Origin: Sanguinoderma infundibulare
Taxonomy: Eukaryota; Basidiomycota; Agaricomycetes; Polyporales; Polyporaceae
Direction of reading: 5' to 3'
Assembly: GCA_032821775.1 (NCBI GenBank)
Contig: JAVLRN010000009.1
Location: forward strand, 1,798,001 to 1,862,000
DNA: 64,000 nt
How positions within the stretch are numbered: the first letter of the stretch is position 1; each line of letters opens with the position of its first letter. This document shows positions 13,734 through 24,400 of this stretch, in pieces. The notes below the pieces were generated by a model. The model searched no databases. It saw only the letters and a list, made by a program, of their open reading frames with translations, and was not told the DNA's origin. The position numbers and the translations under genes were made by a program.

Positions 13734-15254
13734 TCATAGAAGATCGGGGCCCTCGCCCTTCGAGTAAGCTCTTAGGCACTCGATGAGCGACTCGTCCAAC
13801 GCCGTCACCGCTGCCGCCTCCAACTGAGTGTCGACAGCCTGGGTGATCGGCAGTTCACTCTGTCCGCAAAACAAGGGTGGAAAGTCAGCATCGCGTACAC
13901 GCCGAGGTGGAGGCTCCGAGCGCGCGGTAAAGAACGTAAAAGGATAAGTTGGCAAAGCAGAGACGTACCGTTCCAAAGCTCTGCGCAAGCTCGACGTCTG
14001 CCAGTAATTGAGAGCACTTCAGGTGCACAAGTTGCCAAGCGCTTCCAAAGCCAGTTAGCTTCTCCTGGAGCAGATTGTAATTATCCATCGATTCGCTCTT
14101 GTTTTGCTGCCGGGGTTTCAGCTCTTGTCTCAGGGACCCATCTGAGCCAAGGAGAAGACGCCGTCGGGAAAATGTTAGCGAGGTGACAGTTATTAAATGC
14201 AGTCCACCGGCAAACGAGACATTGTAGGACCCTCAAACCTGTGTTACATGAGAGCGGTGGAATGAGAAGGTACTTACATGGGTTGACCCATAAATCGATT
14301 GAACCTCCGCAATACGAGAAGCTCACTCTCTCCAACCGCGCTACAGCGGCATCCAAGACGTAGGCCAGATTCGTGAGGAGCCCTGTCAGCATCTAGCAGG
14401 AAAGATGACAAGTATGACCCAAGGAACACCATGCAGGACACACAAATAATTGGACTGGAACTCACCTGCCAGATGCTATTCCACAGCCTAAGTGAAAAGC
14501 ATACGATCAGCTGGGCGATCTAAATGCCAAGATTCGAGTGCGTACTGTTCGATCCCGGCGCAGACCATCCCAAAAATGCCATCTTCCCAGCTCGGGACCC
14601 TGGCCATCTTTAAAGCGTTGGCGACCCTGCGCGGGAACGCCTCGACGTCCCGCGCGATCTCGCTAAAGCTATCCATATTCTCCTTCGCCGCCACCAAGTG
14701 TGCTCCGATGGCCTGTACATGACCAGCACTCAGTAACCGTGGCGCGTGTGGACTGGCAGGTCCCAAAATCATTTGCACCTCAAGGAACAGCCTGATCATT
14801 TCTTTCTTCTCCGGCAGGGCTTTGGATATTGACAGCGGGATCATGGTCTTCGCGAAAGCTATTGACCGACGGATAATGCGTTATTATCGCGGACGTCTCA
14901 GGCAAGACAACATCATGCATGAATGCGTACTCTCGAGGAATCGTGAGCACCACGAAGCGTTGTTCCGGGAATTATTGTATGTGGACCTATGCCTCTACGC
15001 ACCTCAACATCGTTTCCACTTGACAATTGCGGGATTCAAAAAGCACTCACCCCCCGCAAATCATCCCATTCCTTCACCAACGGATGTCTCTCCCCAATCT
15101 CCGGCGTAGCCTGAAGCTCCCCAGCGATCGTCCTGAACAGGTCCTGTATGTCCTTCTGGTCCTTCACGAGCATCGCGAACTTGTGCTTCAGCTCCGCGCG
15201 CGCACGGTCATCGTTGTATGACGGCGGACCTTGGCCGGCGTTCTGAGCATCCAT
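13734..15254 (-). CDS. uncharacterised fungal protein, paralogue B of a tandem pair
   Basis: Function unknown. I chose the ATG at 15254 (MDAQNAGQGPPSYNDD) because it aligns with the start of paralogue A. Matching blocks follow in order: FAMLVKDQKDIQDLFRTIAG, TPEIGERHPLVKEWDDLR, LFLEVQMILG, AKENMDSFSEIARDVEAFPR, LLQEKLTGFGSAWQLVHLKC and a C-terminus ECLRAYSKGEGPDLL. Conservation of block order and of most intron positions indicates tandem duplication followed by strong divergence. Both proteins are probably cytosolic and helical. The family cannot be named from sequence alone. Confidence 0.65.
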
Positions 15255-15608
15255 GACGAACGAGGAGTAGACAGCGATCGAGTATGAAGCAGCGCACGGC
15301 TCGTGAGGGAAGTGCAACGGCAGCCTCGAGCCTGAGGCTGCCGAGTGCAGCTGGAGAAGCCATGTGTTGATCAAGCTCGCCTGCCATGAGTCTGCCATGA
15401 GGCACTTCATCCTTCGGTCACGTGCACGGAAGGACAGTTAGCCAAACCCGCGAGCGTCGACAACGGCAAGAGCGCACGACAGTCTGAGGGAGGTGGCGAA
15501 AATGTCCAAAGCATTAATGAAGGCATAAAATATCAGTGATGTACACAGCACGGGCACTCGTCCGGCAATAGGAACTTCTAACTCTGAAACTGCCAAGCCT
15601 CCAAGCAC
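15255..15608. other. spacer between paralogue B and the F-box gene
   Basis: Promoter of paralogue B and 3' flank of the F-box gene. No gene or RNA signal seen. Confidence 0.45.
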
Positions 15609-17486
15609 CTAACCAGCCTGAGGAACCGACAGGCTCCCCGCACTCCCATCCTCCGTCTGCACCCCAACATCCGCCATCCGCACCCCAACATCCACATTCA
15701 CATCCTCCGTCTGCACCCCAATGTCCACCCTCGTTCTCCTCTCGCCCAGCATCCCCGCACCCTTCTCCATCCCCACCTCCTTCTCGCCCTTCACACTCGC
15801 ACTCGCACTCGCGCCCATGCTCTCAGCCACCATCTCCGGCGCGCCGTCCTCCAACATCCACACCACGCCCTCCCCGTCCTGCAAATCCACCCCGACCCGC
15901 TCGAACTTCTCCGTCCACCAGATGAACACGTCCGGCGCGAACGGGTCCGTCGACGTGCCCACCAAAAACCCGAGCGTGCGCACCAGCTCCAGCGCAGGGA
16001 ACAGCGCGCGGTACGCCACGAGCGCCTCCAGGTGCGCCTGCGCCTGCAGCGGCTTGTTCGGGTACAGCCTGCTGATGCCCACCCCTCTGATGCCCACCCT
16101 CCTCAGGCTCGGGTGCGGGCCGTCGAGCAGCGGGAGCGACGGCGGGCCTGCGTGGTAGTACGTTAGGTCCACCACGGACGGCGGTGACACTCCACTGCCA
16201 CCGCCAGGAGGACCCGTTCCTGGCGCGGTGGGCGCGGTGAGTTGCTGTTGAACGGCGTCGCGCGGTATGTACCGCTTCAGGACGTCGGCCGTGACAGAGA
16301 GGACCTTCTCGCGGCAGTCGAATACGAACGTCTCGAGGTTGGGACAGGCGTTCGGGGCGAGGAACGCGGAGATGCTGATAGGGCCCGGGCGCAGAGACTG
16401 GGTGTTCGACGGGAGGAGCTCCACCGTCCTCAGCTTCTCCCCGTGCTGGTCCAAGAAATTCACGAGTTCCTTCGTCGCGAGCGGCGCATACACCGTCCGC
16501 GGGGCGCCGGCAGCGTCTAGCACGAGGTGGCACAGTGCCGGTAGATCTTGCTTGCTCGCGTATCGGAGCAGGAACGGGCAGGTCGGGAGCGCCAAGTAGC
16601 GTACATTGGGGAGGGTGAGACTCCCGAACGTTACGTGTTGCAAGCTGCGTTCCGCGTCGAGTATGCAGGTCTTCCGCAGGTCAAGCACCCGGATTGCAGG
16701 GAAGGCGACGAGCGCTGGTGTCGTGAGGATCGGGAGCTCCTTGCCCGCGATCAGGACGCTGTCCTGCTGCCAGTAGATCTCCTCGAGCGTCGGCGGGAGG
16801 TATCGAGCGAGCACGGGCAAAAAGCCGTCCGGAAGCGGCTCTTGCCACAAACCACTGAAAACGCGGATCCGGGGGCAATACGAGACGGCGCGTACGACGG
16901 CTTGCCAATACGACTTGGCGTGTCTCGCCCTTGCCCACCGTTGGACCTCGAGATGGCGGACCCATTGACCGTGTCCCTGTCCAATAGCCACCTCCATCTC
17001 CCCACTCTCCTTCTTCCTCACCTCCTTGCGGCTCTCCACAAGGGTCCTGAAAAATATATCGATGCGTCGGGGGCTGCTGAGGACGACGTGCTCGTACAAC
17101 AGCTCGATCGCGATCCTCCTCCACGCCTTGCACACTCTGACGAGCGTGCACTTCATGCGCATGGATCCGATTGGCGAGTTCATCGCCCACACGTAGTCAA
17201 CCGGCCGCTCGGGCACGAAAGGGTCCTCCGGGGCGATCGTGCGGGCGCGCCGCACCTGTGTGGTGTACCGGAAGATCTCCAACCACAGCTCGGGAGGCAG
17301 GCTCGTGTGGTCGACCCTCGGCTTCCCAGCGACACCGTCGACAGTCGCCGAGGGCGGTCCTGGGTCGGGCACATCGGCTTCGGGTGGGGGTTGTGGTATT
17401 GAATTGGGAGAAGACGGGGGCACCGATGTCCCTGCGTGCGCGTCCGCGTTAGGCTTTGGGGGCGGTTCCTCGTCCAGCCGTGGCAT
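15609..17486 (-). CDS. F-box protein with C-terminal VGVQTED repeats
   Basis: Probable substrate adaptor of an SCF ubiquitin ligase. I took the ATG at 17486 (MPRLDEEPPPKPN), whose context is better than the in-frame ATG at 17519. A Pro-rich N-terminus leads to an F-box-like segment, TSLPPELWLEIFRYTTQV, then LVRVCKAWRRIAIELLYEHV, as in agaricomycete F-box proteins. The middle shows irregular leucine-rich, beta/alpha-like blocks (IRVLDLRKTC, LPNVRYLALPTCPFLL, LCHLVLDAAGAPR) typical of F-box/LRR proteins. The tail carries two copies of a DVGVQTED-like motif with related DVGVRMADV sequence between. The frame is uninterrupted over some 625 residues, so the gene has no introns, unlike most neighbours. 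The degradation target is unknown. Confidence 0.75.
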   Translation of the reverse strand: MPRLDEEPPPKPNADAHAGTSVPPSSPNSIPQPPPEADVPDPGPPSATVDGVAGKPRVDHTSLPPELWLEIFRYTTQVRRARTIAPEDPFVPERPVDYVWAMNSPIGSMRMKCTLVRVCKAWRRIAIELLYEHVVLSSPRRIDIFFRTLVESRKEVRKKESGEMEVAIGQGHGQWVRHLEVQRWARARHAKSYWQAVVRAVSYCPRIRVFSGLWQEPLPDGFLPVLARYLPPTLEEIYWQQDSVLIAGKELPILTTPALVAFPAIRVLDLRKTCILDAERSLQHVTFGSLTLPNVRYLALPTCPFLLRYASKQDLPALCHLVLDAAGAPRTVYAPLATKELVNFLDQHGEKLRTVELLPSNTQSLRPGPISISAFLAPNACPNLETFVFDCREKVLSVTADVLKRYIPRDAVQQQLTAPTAPGTGPPGGGSGVSPPSVVDLTYYHAGPPSLPLLDGPHPSLRRVGIRGVGISRLYPNKPLQAQAHLEALVAYRALFPALELVRTLGFLVGTSTDPFAPDVFIWWTEKFERVGVDLQDGEGVVWMLEDGAPEMVAESMGASASASVKGEKEVGMEKGAGMLGERRTRVDIGVQTEDVNVDVGVRMADVGVQTEDGSAGSLSVPQAG

Positions 17487-19898
17487 GGCACTCCCTGGGC
17501 GAGGCGCAGTGTTTAGCATCAGAGGACATGTGTGCGTGACACGACCTAACGATGATGCGTGCTCGAATACCAACACCGTATTCCCGGTCGGTGTTTGGCG
17601 TACGGAGAACCAATCCCATGGCGCAGTCAATAAAAACAGGTAGACAGACAGGCGACTGTATGAAGAAGAAAAGAAGAATGCAGGTGCGGGTAGGTGCGGG
17701 TGCGTGTGGCGTAGAAGGGCTCTGCAAGGCTGTCAAGCGAACGGCAGCCTGGAGGGCTCGAGCGCCATGGAAGGACATAACCATGGACGTCAGGCTTACG
17801 CAAACTGCGCCCATATACATCGCGGGGTACGTCCGGCTGCGCACTCACACAAGGTTGGGGGTGCAAGGGAGGATGCAGCGTGGATGAATCCTGCGTTGCC
17901 CCAGAACCGGAATCCAGGACGCCCAACGTAACTCTAATTCGCCACTGCGAATCCGACCCCGAAGATGTCCAGATGGCAACGCGTGGGTTACTCGCGACCG
18001 AGTGACGGATTGGGTGTCCGGCAACCGCGCATTCATATTCATTTCGTGACATGGGCCGGCATGCATCCATGTCCTGCGCGCCGGGCTTGGTGTACGCCAG
18101 CAACACGCCAAACAAGAAGATGCGAGGGGCAGGGGGTTGTGGACCCGAGGGTAAGTAGAACATGCAGGGACTTACCACTGTTGTACGTTAACTCGGGATC
18201 GATATCGACCGACGATTGACCTCGACCTCTTGACGGCGTCGACCAACGCGTATGACCGCCGATAATGCTCGTGACGACACAACGAAAGCGGCACCGGATA
18301 TTGGTACTCGGCACGGGCAGTCAACGGTCAATAGCAGCTTGCCAAAGACGAATGTGGGGGCGAGCGTACTAGATCGAGACGATGCGACGATGCGACGTGG
18401 TGAGATCAGTCTCGATGGCGATGGGAAGAGCAGCTGGAGGAGGGATGGTCGTGGAGGGAAGAGCTGCGTTGTCAATGGGTGCGGGATGTCGTCGTCGGTG
18501 TCTGCGTCGTCGCTCTGCCTCTAAGCCCTCGAGGACGAGTCAGTCCCCAGATGAAGCTCTTGGAGCCTGTCCAAATCCGACGGCATCCGCCCCTTATGGC
18601 AAATCCCGCCCGTGCGCTCTCCGACGGCACCCCATCGCTTCTCTCTCGCCTCGGGCCGGTAACCCGGATCGGCGAGCCTCGAGCGGCTTCAAACCGTGCT
18701 CAAACCGCCATATATGCAGCACACCCAGCCGACCGAGTCTTGTTTGACGCGTTACGCAATATTAACATTCGGTCCTTTAGACTATAGCTTGAACGCCCGC
18801 ACCATAGGGTTCCAAGAACGTCCGAGCCACCACCCTGCACCATCCATCACAGTGGACTCGGCCCTTAATTCGCACGCCCCGAGAACGGGGTACTGCATAT
18901 GTAATTCCGAGTCCTCCAGGCCCCTGGCGATTCAGAGCCATTATGTACAACGCAAATGAGGCGGGAGTAGCCGCTGCCTTTGACGTATCAGAAGACTGAC
19001 AGCGCGAAGCCGGAACGAAAATCCGTTACTGACATCGCGCATGCTGCAACGAGGATGTGGGGCTATGATCCCCGGGAAGAGCTCATTTCCCCCAATTATG
19101 TACAGCGCAGTACAAGCGATATGCAATCGCGTCGTGGGCATTTGGACAGTATGTGTGCATGATGCCCTATGAGGCCGGACCCAGCTGGGAGGCGCATTCG
19201 ATGCCTATCTCCGAAATGAAAACTAACGCGAAACAGGCCGACTAGCCTCGTGGGTGTGGTAGCTATCCAAACAACATGAAATTGGGAGACGATGTATGGC
19301 TAGATGAATATGGATATGGGATATGGATGAGTGTGTGTGCCTATGCCTATATGCCTATGCGTACGTGTCCGTAGTGTTGGTATAACCGAATACTGTTACA
19401 ATTATAATGTGTCAACCGCGATATGGGAGTCGCTCCATCCTAATAACGCTGATGGTAAAAGCACGCAAATGAGTAATGGTAACGCCACAGTGATCGAAAC
19501 ATATCAAACATGTCTGGCCGCGCCCATCGCGCAAGCGAGGTGCGTCAGGCTAGTGTACACTGTACAACCGCACGTCGCGCCCGACCGTCGCCTGACCGCG
19601 GTCCGTAGATCAAGACATAGACGCGGACGCGAGCGCACGTAAGCTGCATTTGGAGAGGTCGCATGAGGAACTGGTGCGGGAGGACATGATCGCACAAGTA
19701 CGGGCACAGCGTACAACTGCGGCCCCTTCGCAGTCCAATGTCACCCGATCTAGGGGTGCACGGAGAGTAGCGCGGATCCGAGCGATGGCTGGGACGCTCA
19801 TATCCCCGGAACGAGGATTGCGCCACATGTCGACTCCGAAACACATGCATATAGCGCTCCCTCCGCCCCGGATCCGACTCGCGAGCGAGATACACCGC
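17487..19898. other. 2.4 kb gene-poor region upstream of the F-box gene
   Basis: No supported gene on either strand. It holds two near-identical words TTATGTACAACGCA (about 18940) and TTATGTACAGCGCA (about 19096), and a patch of short ATGG/CCTATG repeats around 19290-19370. It probably contains the F-box promoter and the 3' end of the first WOPR gene. Confidence 0.45.
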
Positions 19899-21476
19899 TC
19901 AGCGCGCTCCCGGGCCGACCGCCAGCAGACGCAGCGCGCGGTCGTCCGCGGGGAATCGTCGATAGGCATGGCTGCGGGGAAGAGTCTCGAGCGGGGCCAA
20001 ATCAACCCGGTTTGCTTGCACGGCGTCGGTCGGCAGAATCGGGGCCGGCTTGTACGGCTCACCATCCTCCCAGAGTGGTGGTGTCGCTGCCATGAGCATC
20101 GGCGAGTCCTGCGACGACGTCGAGGTGCTCGATAGGCTGGGCGACATGTGGAGCGGGGTGTGCACCGACCGGAACGAGTGGATGGACCGCTCCGAGGACG
20201 CTGGCGAGTGTGAATTCGACATTCGAACTTGCTGGTGCGCGAAGGAGGTCGGCGTCGCGGTTTCTGAGGTCCATGCATAGTGTGGTGTAGGCTCTGTGAC
20301 TGCCGAAGAGATGATGGGTGCGTATGGCATGGCGACCGCTGGCGGAAGCGGAGGTTTGATCTCCTCGATGAGGTTCATGTCAGGATGGGAGAGTGCGGTA
20401 GCCAGTGATGACTGCTGCGGACATGCTCTGTAAATACCAGAATAACACTCACTCAGGAATACTAATTCACCTCAGAATACGTGAAAGGGGTGGGTGGGAG
20501 AGCGTGGAAGGGAGTAGAGCCTGGCGGTGGTGGTGGCGGAAAGCCGTCGGGAACACCAGTCAACGCAATTGAGGAGCTGCCGAGCGAACTGGGGCCGGGA
20601 GGGACGGGGACGGGTGGAGGGGACTCCCGCATGCGACGACTGGGATGAGAAGGGAATGGAGCGTACATTCGTTTCACGCTCGAACTGGCCGTCCGCGATC
20701 CCTCGCCCCGCTTTCCAGGCTTGGTCGTGCGCGCACTCCGGAAGATGCCTTCGGGAACTTCGAGGTCGCGGAGCATGGGGATGTCGTCGATGGTCCGCAA
20801 CTGGCCTTCGGTTAGTTTAGTGAAGTATGCATCTGCATGGAGCATCCAATCAGCACAGTCCGGACACGGGAGGAGAAGACTGCGCGAATCCGCACTCATG
20901 TGCCACTTTGGAGGTTTCTTCTGCTTGTCGTCGGCGTCTTTTGACTGGGAGCCGTCCTTGCAAACGTCCTCGCGTATCACCGAGTATGTGAGCTTGATGT
21001 ATAGGTCCTGCTCGCCAGGCCGCACGACCTGGTTTTCGGACGATCTAAAGAGACCATCGAGGCGAGGGGGAAACTCTATTACGACAGGCGCAGAAAGCTC
21101 GGGACCAGTAGCACGCACCTAGCATTGCCCTTGCCCTTGCGGGGGCTCTCGAAGTACATGAGAAAGTCCTACCGAACGGCGGTAGAGTGTGTAAGGCCGG
21201 AGATAACGCGAAGAGGTTGGTACGACGCACCTCTCGGACACGCGACGCAGTCCACGACTTTCCCTCCGTAAACCTCTCCATGCTAACGCTGAAGGAGTCG
21301 GCGTTGGGACCCTTCTCTTCCCACACGTATACGTCTCCCGGGCGGAGAGCCGCGCGCTCGTTTGCGTCGAGGCGCTTTTCGATTTTGGGGAGTAGATTGA
21401 GCTGAACGGCGTAGAAGAGCTTGTGGGCGTCGGCCGCGGACCGGATGTGGACGTTGGTGAGGGTCGGGCGCTGCAT
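19899..21476 (-). CDS. WOPR (Gti1/Pac2) transcription factor 1
   Basis: DNA-binding regulator of the Wor1/Ryp1/Gti1 family, which controls morphological switching and development in fungi. The ATG at 21476 starts MQRPTLTNVHIRSAADAHKL, the first WOPR box motif, followed by LNLLPKIEKRLDANER and GDVYVWEE. The second half of the box reads MERFTEGKSWTASRVR, then DFLMYFESPRKGKG after an intron. WOPRb continues with LYIKLTYSVI, KWHM spliced to NAYFTKLTEG, and LRTIDDIPMLRDLEVPEG. The C-terminal half is Pro/Ser-rich with a PPPPPPG run and is likely the activation region. About four introns; the last probably uses a GTATTC donor near 20482, which keeps frame into the final exon (ACPQQSSLATAL..MNLIEEIKPPLPP). 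It differs from many family members in having Phe rather than Trp in the ERxTEG segment. A second family member lies 7.4 kb upstream. Confidence 0.85.
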
Positions 21477-24400
21477 GACGGCCACGGTGGGGTGATAGGG
21501 CGGGTGGGAGGAAGGGGGGCGGGGCCGGGGCGGCGGAGGGGCGAAGAAGAGGCAAGAAGGAGGACGGGCGGGGGAGGATTATATAGATAGCGGGTTCTGG
21601 CCTCTGATTTGATCAAGGAGGAGAGGTAGCAGTAGAGCGAGGTTCTTAGCCGCATCAGGCAAAGGATTAAGTCTGGAAATATTCAGAGGAAAGGGCGCGA
21701 GAACCAGGATAGCGGACACTACAGGATCGACCCGGGGGGACGGCGCAGGGCCAGGCGAGTGGTAAACCCTCCCAATCTAATCCTGGCCAATCTCGATGGG
21801 ATATTAGTCACACCGTGCCATAGCAAGCGAACTCTATCAACTCTATATGCCTTGACTGATCGTCCCTGCTCTACCCTTACCCGCCAATTACCCGCGTGCC
21901 ACCGCACGCTCGCGCGTCCACAGGCTCTGGCCACTGCCCAGCCTGCCCACCCGCCTCTCCCTCCTCCCCGCGACCCCCTCGTGGGCCTCTCCTGCTTCGA
22001 TTCACGACGCCCGCTAGCCCAAAGCGCATCCTCTGATCAGGCACCTCCGCTTGCATATGCGCCCTTTTGGGCTGTTTTCCAACGCGTCCTTCCCACCCCC
22101 TCTTCCCTTCACCGCCGTAGCAACGCTCTTCTGACGTCCGCACAGGTCCGCACTCGTATGGCTGTGGTTTCCCTTGCTGACGGTACGCCCGCCGCACTTG
22201 TTCCATTTGTGATCCATTCCCATTCCTCCATGCCCTATCTCCTCACTCGCGAAACCTTCGCGGGAAGGAGCTCGATAGATGACTAAGGTGATGTCGGGGG
22301 TCACGCTCTCGTCGTCGCCTCGCTTCCTGCGCAACGCATCCGGCAGAAATCCGAGCGGGGTCGGCGCACGGGGCGTCCGGAGTACGACTGTCGGAATGGG
22401 ACCTGGTCCACAGAACGGTCCAGCGGACTCTCGCACGCCGCCCGTGCCCAATGACGATGACACCATGTCAACGTGTGAGGAGCGCGCCGTCGCCCAACAG
22501 CCGTCCGGCACGAAAGTCGAACTAGAATGCTGTCGGGATAGAGGACAAACCCCGGTCCTTCGCTCGTCCCTCCAGTCCGCTCGGGCTTGTTCGCACCCGG
22601 TGTCGACGTACGACCTCGGGGCCGACAGGAAATGTGCACGATGTCGAATTGACATCATCCGCGTCATTGCAGGCACACATGGACGCCCGGCCGAGGCTGC
22701 GAAGGCCGAGTACGGCGTCGTTACGGCGTCGAAGCTTAGAGGGAACGGGGCATCACAAACAGCCGCACCAAGAAGCGAAGCGTAGTTGAGCCTGCGAATG
22801 GGACCTTGTCGGTTCCCCGCTCGGGCATGCGAACGCGTGCTTACCCGCGCCGTCATCAGTGACAGCCTGCCCTTCGTCGCATAACGAGGGCACCCGCGAT
22901 GCATACGTATGTAAGCATGCGGTTCACATCGCGTCGCACGTCGCACGGTTCGGGAATATTCGTGAATTCGTGTGCGCGCGAGGCCCTCTTAGACTCTGGA
23001 TCAAACTCAGTGCCGACTCGCTTACCGTGCTCACCGCCATCTGCCTGGGCTCGAAGTTGGACACGACCCCAGAATCATTGATTGAGACGAGCCCTGGCGG
23101 AGTGTGCACCGATGGGGTTTGCCGTGAACGGTATTGAGTCGTCTGACTAGCCACCCGACATCGGTCAAGGGGCATGGACCGTCGGGACGTCTGACGGGCG
23201 GACGTTGGGTGGGATTGGCAATCAGATTCGGGCATAGACCCGCTTTTGCGCGCTTGGGGTAAAGCGGACACTTGACAGAACTTGCGAGGTGTTCATATGA
23301 TGACACTTGATTCAGCGTGGTGCGAGCCTTGTCTTAGTCCGTCGTGGGCTAACGTTCTGGGCGAGAAAGAGCATATTACTGCTGTGACCTGGAATACGAA
23401 CGGCTGCCGCGACTGCGGCAAAGAGATGGTGTGCGTGGGGTATCATTCTGAATGACGAATACGGGGGATGTTCTAGTCAGGACGGATGGGCCTGGCGGTG
23501 ACGGGGTTGCCGTTCGCAGCTGGGGCGGGCGTTTTGTGCGAAAAGGGTGACTGAACGCTAATCGGAGTGGCCGAGCGGCAAGTATAGAAGATGGAGTGTG
23601 ACGGAAGCAGATCTGGTCGATCGTCTTTCTGCAGGGGCAGCACGGCACGGCGATATATGCGTCCGAGTGGGCGCTGCCTGCAGCGATGCTGGCGCGGCGG
23701 CTTTGCCAGGTTAGGGCAGGGATCGCACCGCATCTGGCGGCTGCATCGATGGGACCGCTGCCAGGGCGTCGTCGTGCGATCATCCGCTCGTCCTCGGTGT
23801 GCGAAAACATACCGAAACGCCCGCCCCACCGATCGAGACCACCGCCCGGCGTCTCTCTCTCACTCTACGGCGCAAGCCCGAGCTGAGACGCAAACCATTC
23901 CCTACACCGCGCTATCCTCCTTCCGTCGTCCCTTTCGTCCAATTAATCTGGCACCACCCAAATTTACCCCCTACACAACTTTCCGCAAGGGCCGGATCGC
24001 TCAACCCCGAATGGCGTGGACTCCCTTACGGCCTGACCTCGAATTCGCCCGACGACCAATCCCAACCGGCCCCCTACGATCTGGCTGCCCCACGCTGACT
24101 CGGTACTTCCCTAACAGACCGCAATGCCGCCGCATGACGGTAGCTGCCAAATGCTGCGATCACTAGCGACCGCCGTCAGACCGCTGGCGTTTGCACAACA
24201 CGAGCCCATCTCGCGCCCGGTCCGCCGTCCTATCCTCGATCTGTCCACCTAGTCCCAGCACTTCGTCTCGCAAGGCCCAAACCCAAACCCAAAGACGGTC
24301 ATGATCCCTCACCAAGGCATATTTTATTCTTCCATTCTAATCAATCCGGACGCCGACTAGTCCCGCAGCGCTTGCGCGCCGTCGTACCCCTGTCCGGTCC

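Noticed and set aside
22014..22946. 310-codon minus-strand open frame in the gene-free region
   Set aside because: No domain, Arg/Ser/His-rich composition typical of random GC-rich sequence, and equally long overlapping frames on the other strand.
23560..23640. tRNA-Ser/Leu-like start (AGTGGCCGAGCGG)
   Set aside because: No anticodon arm, T-loop (GTTCRANTC) or matching acceptor stem follows at the right distance.
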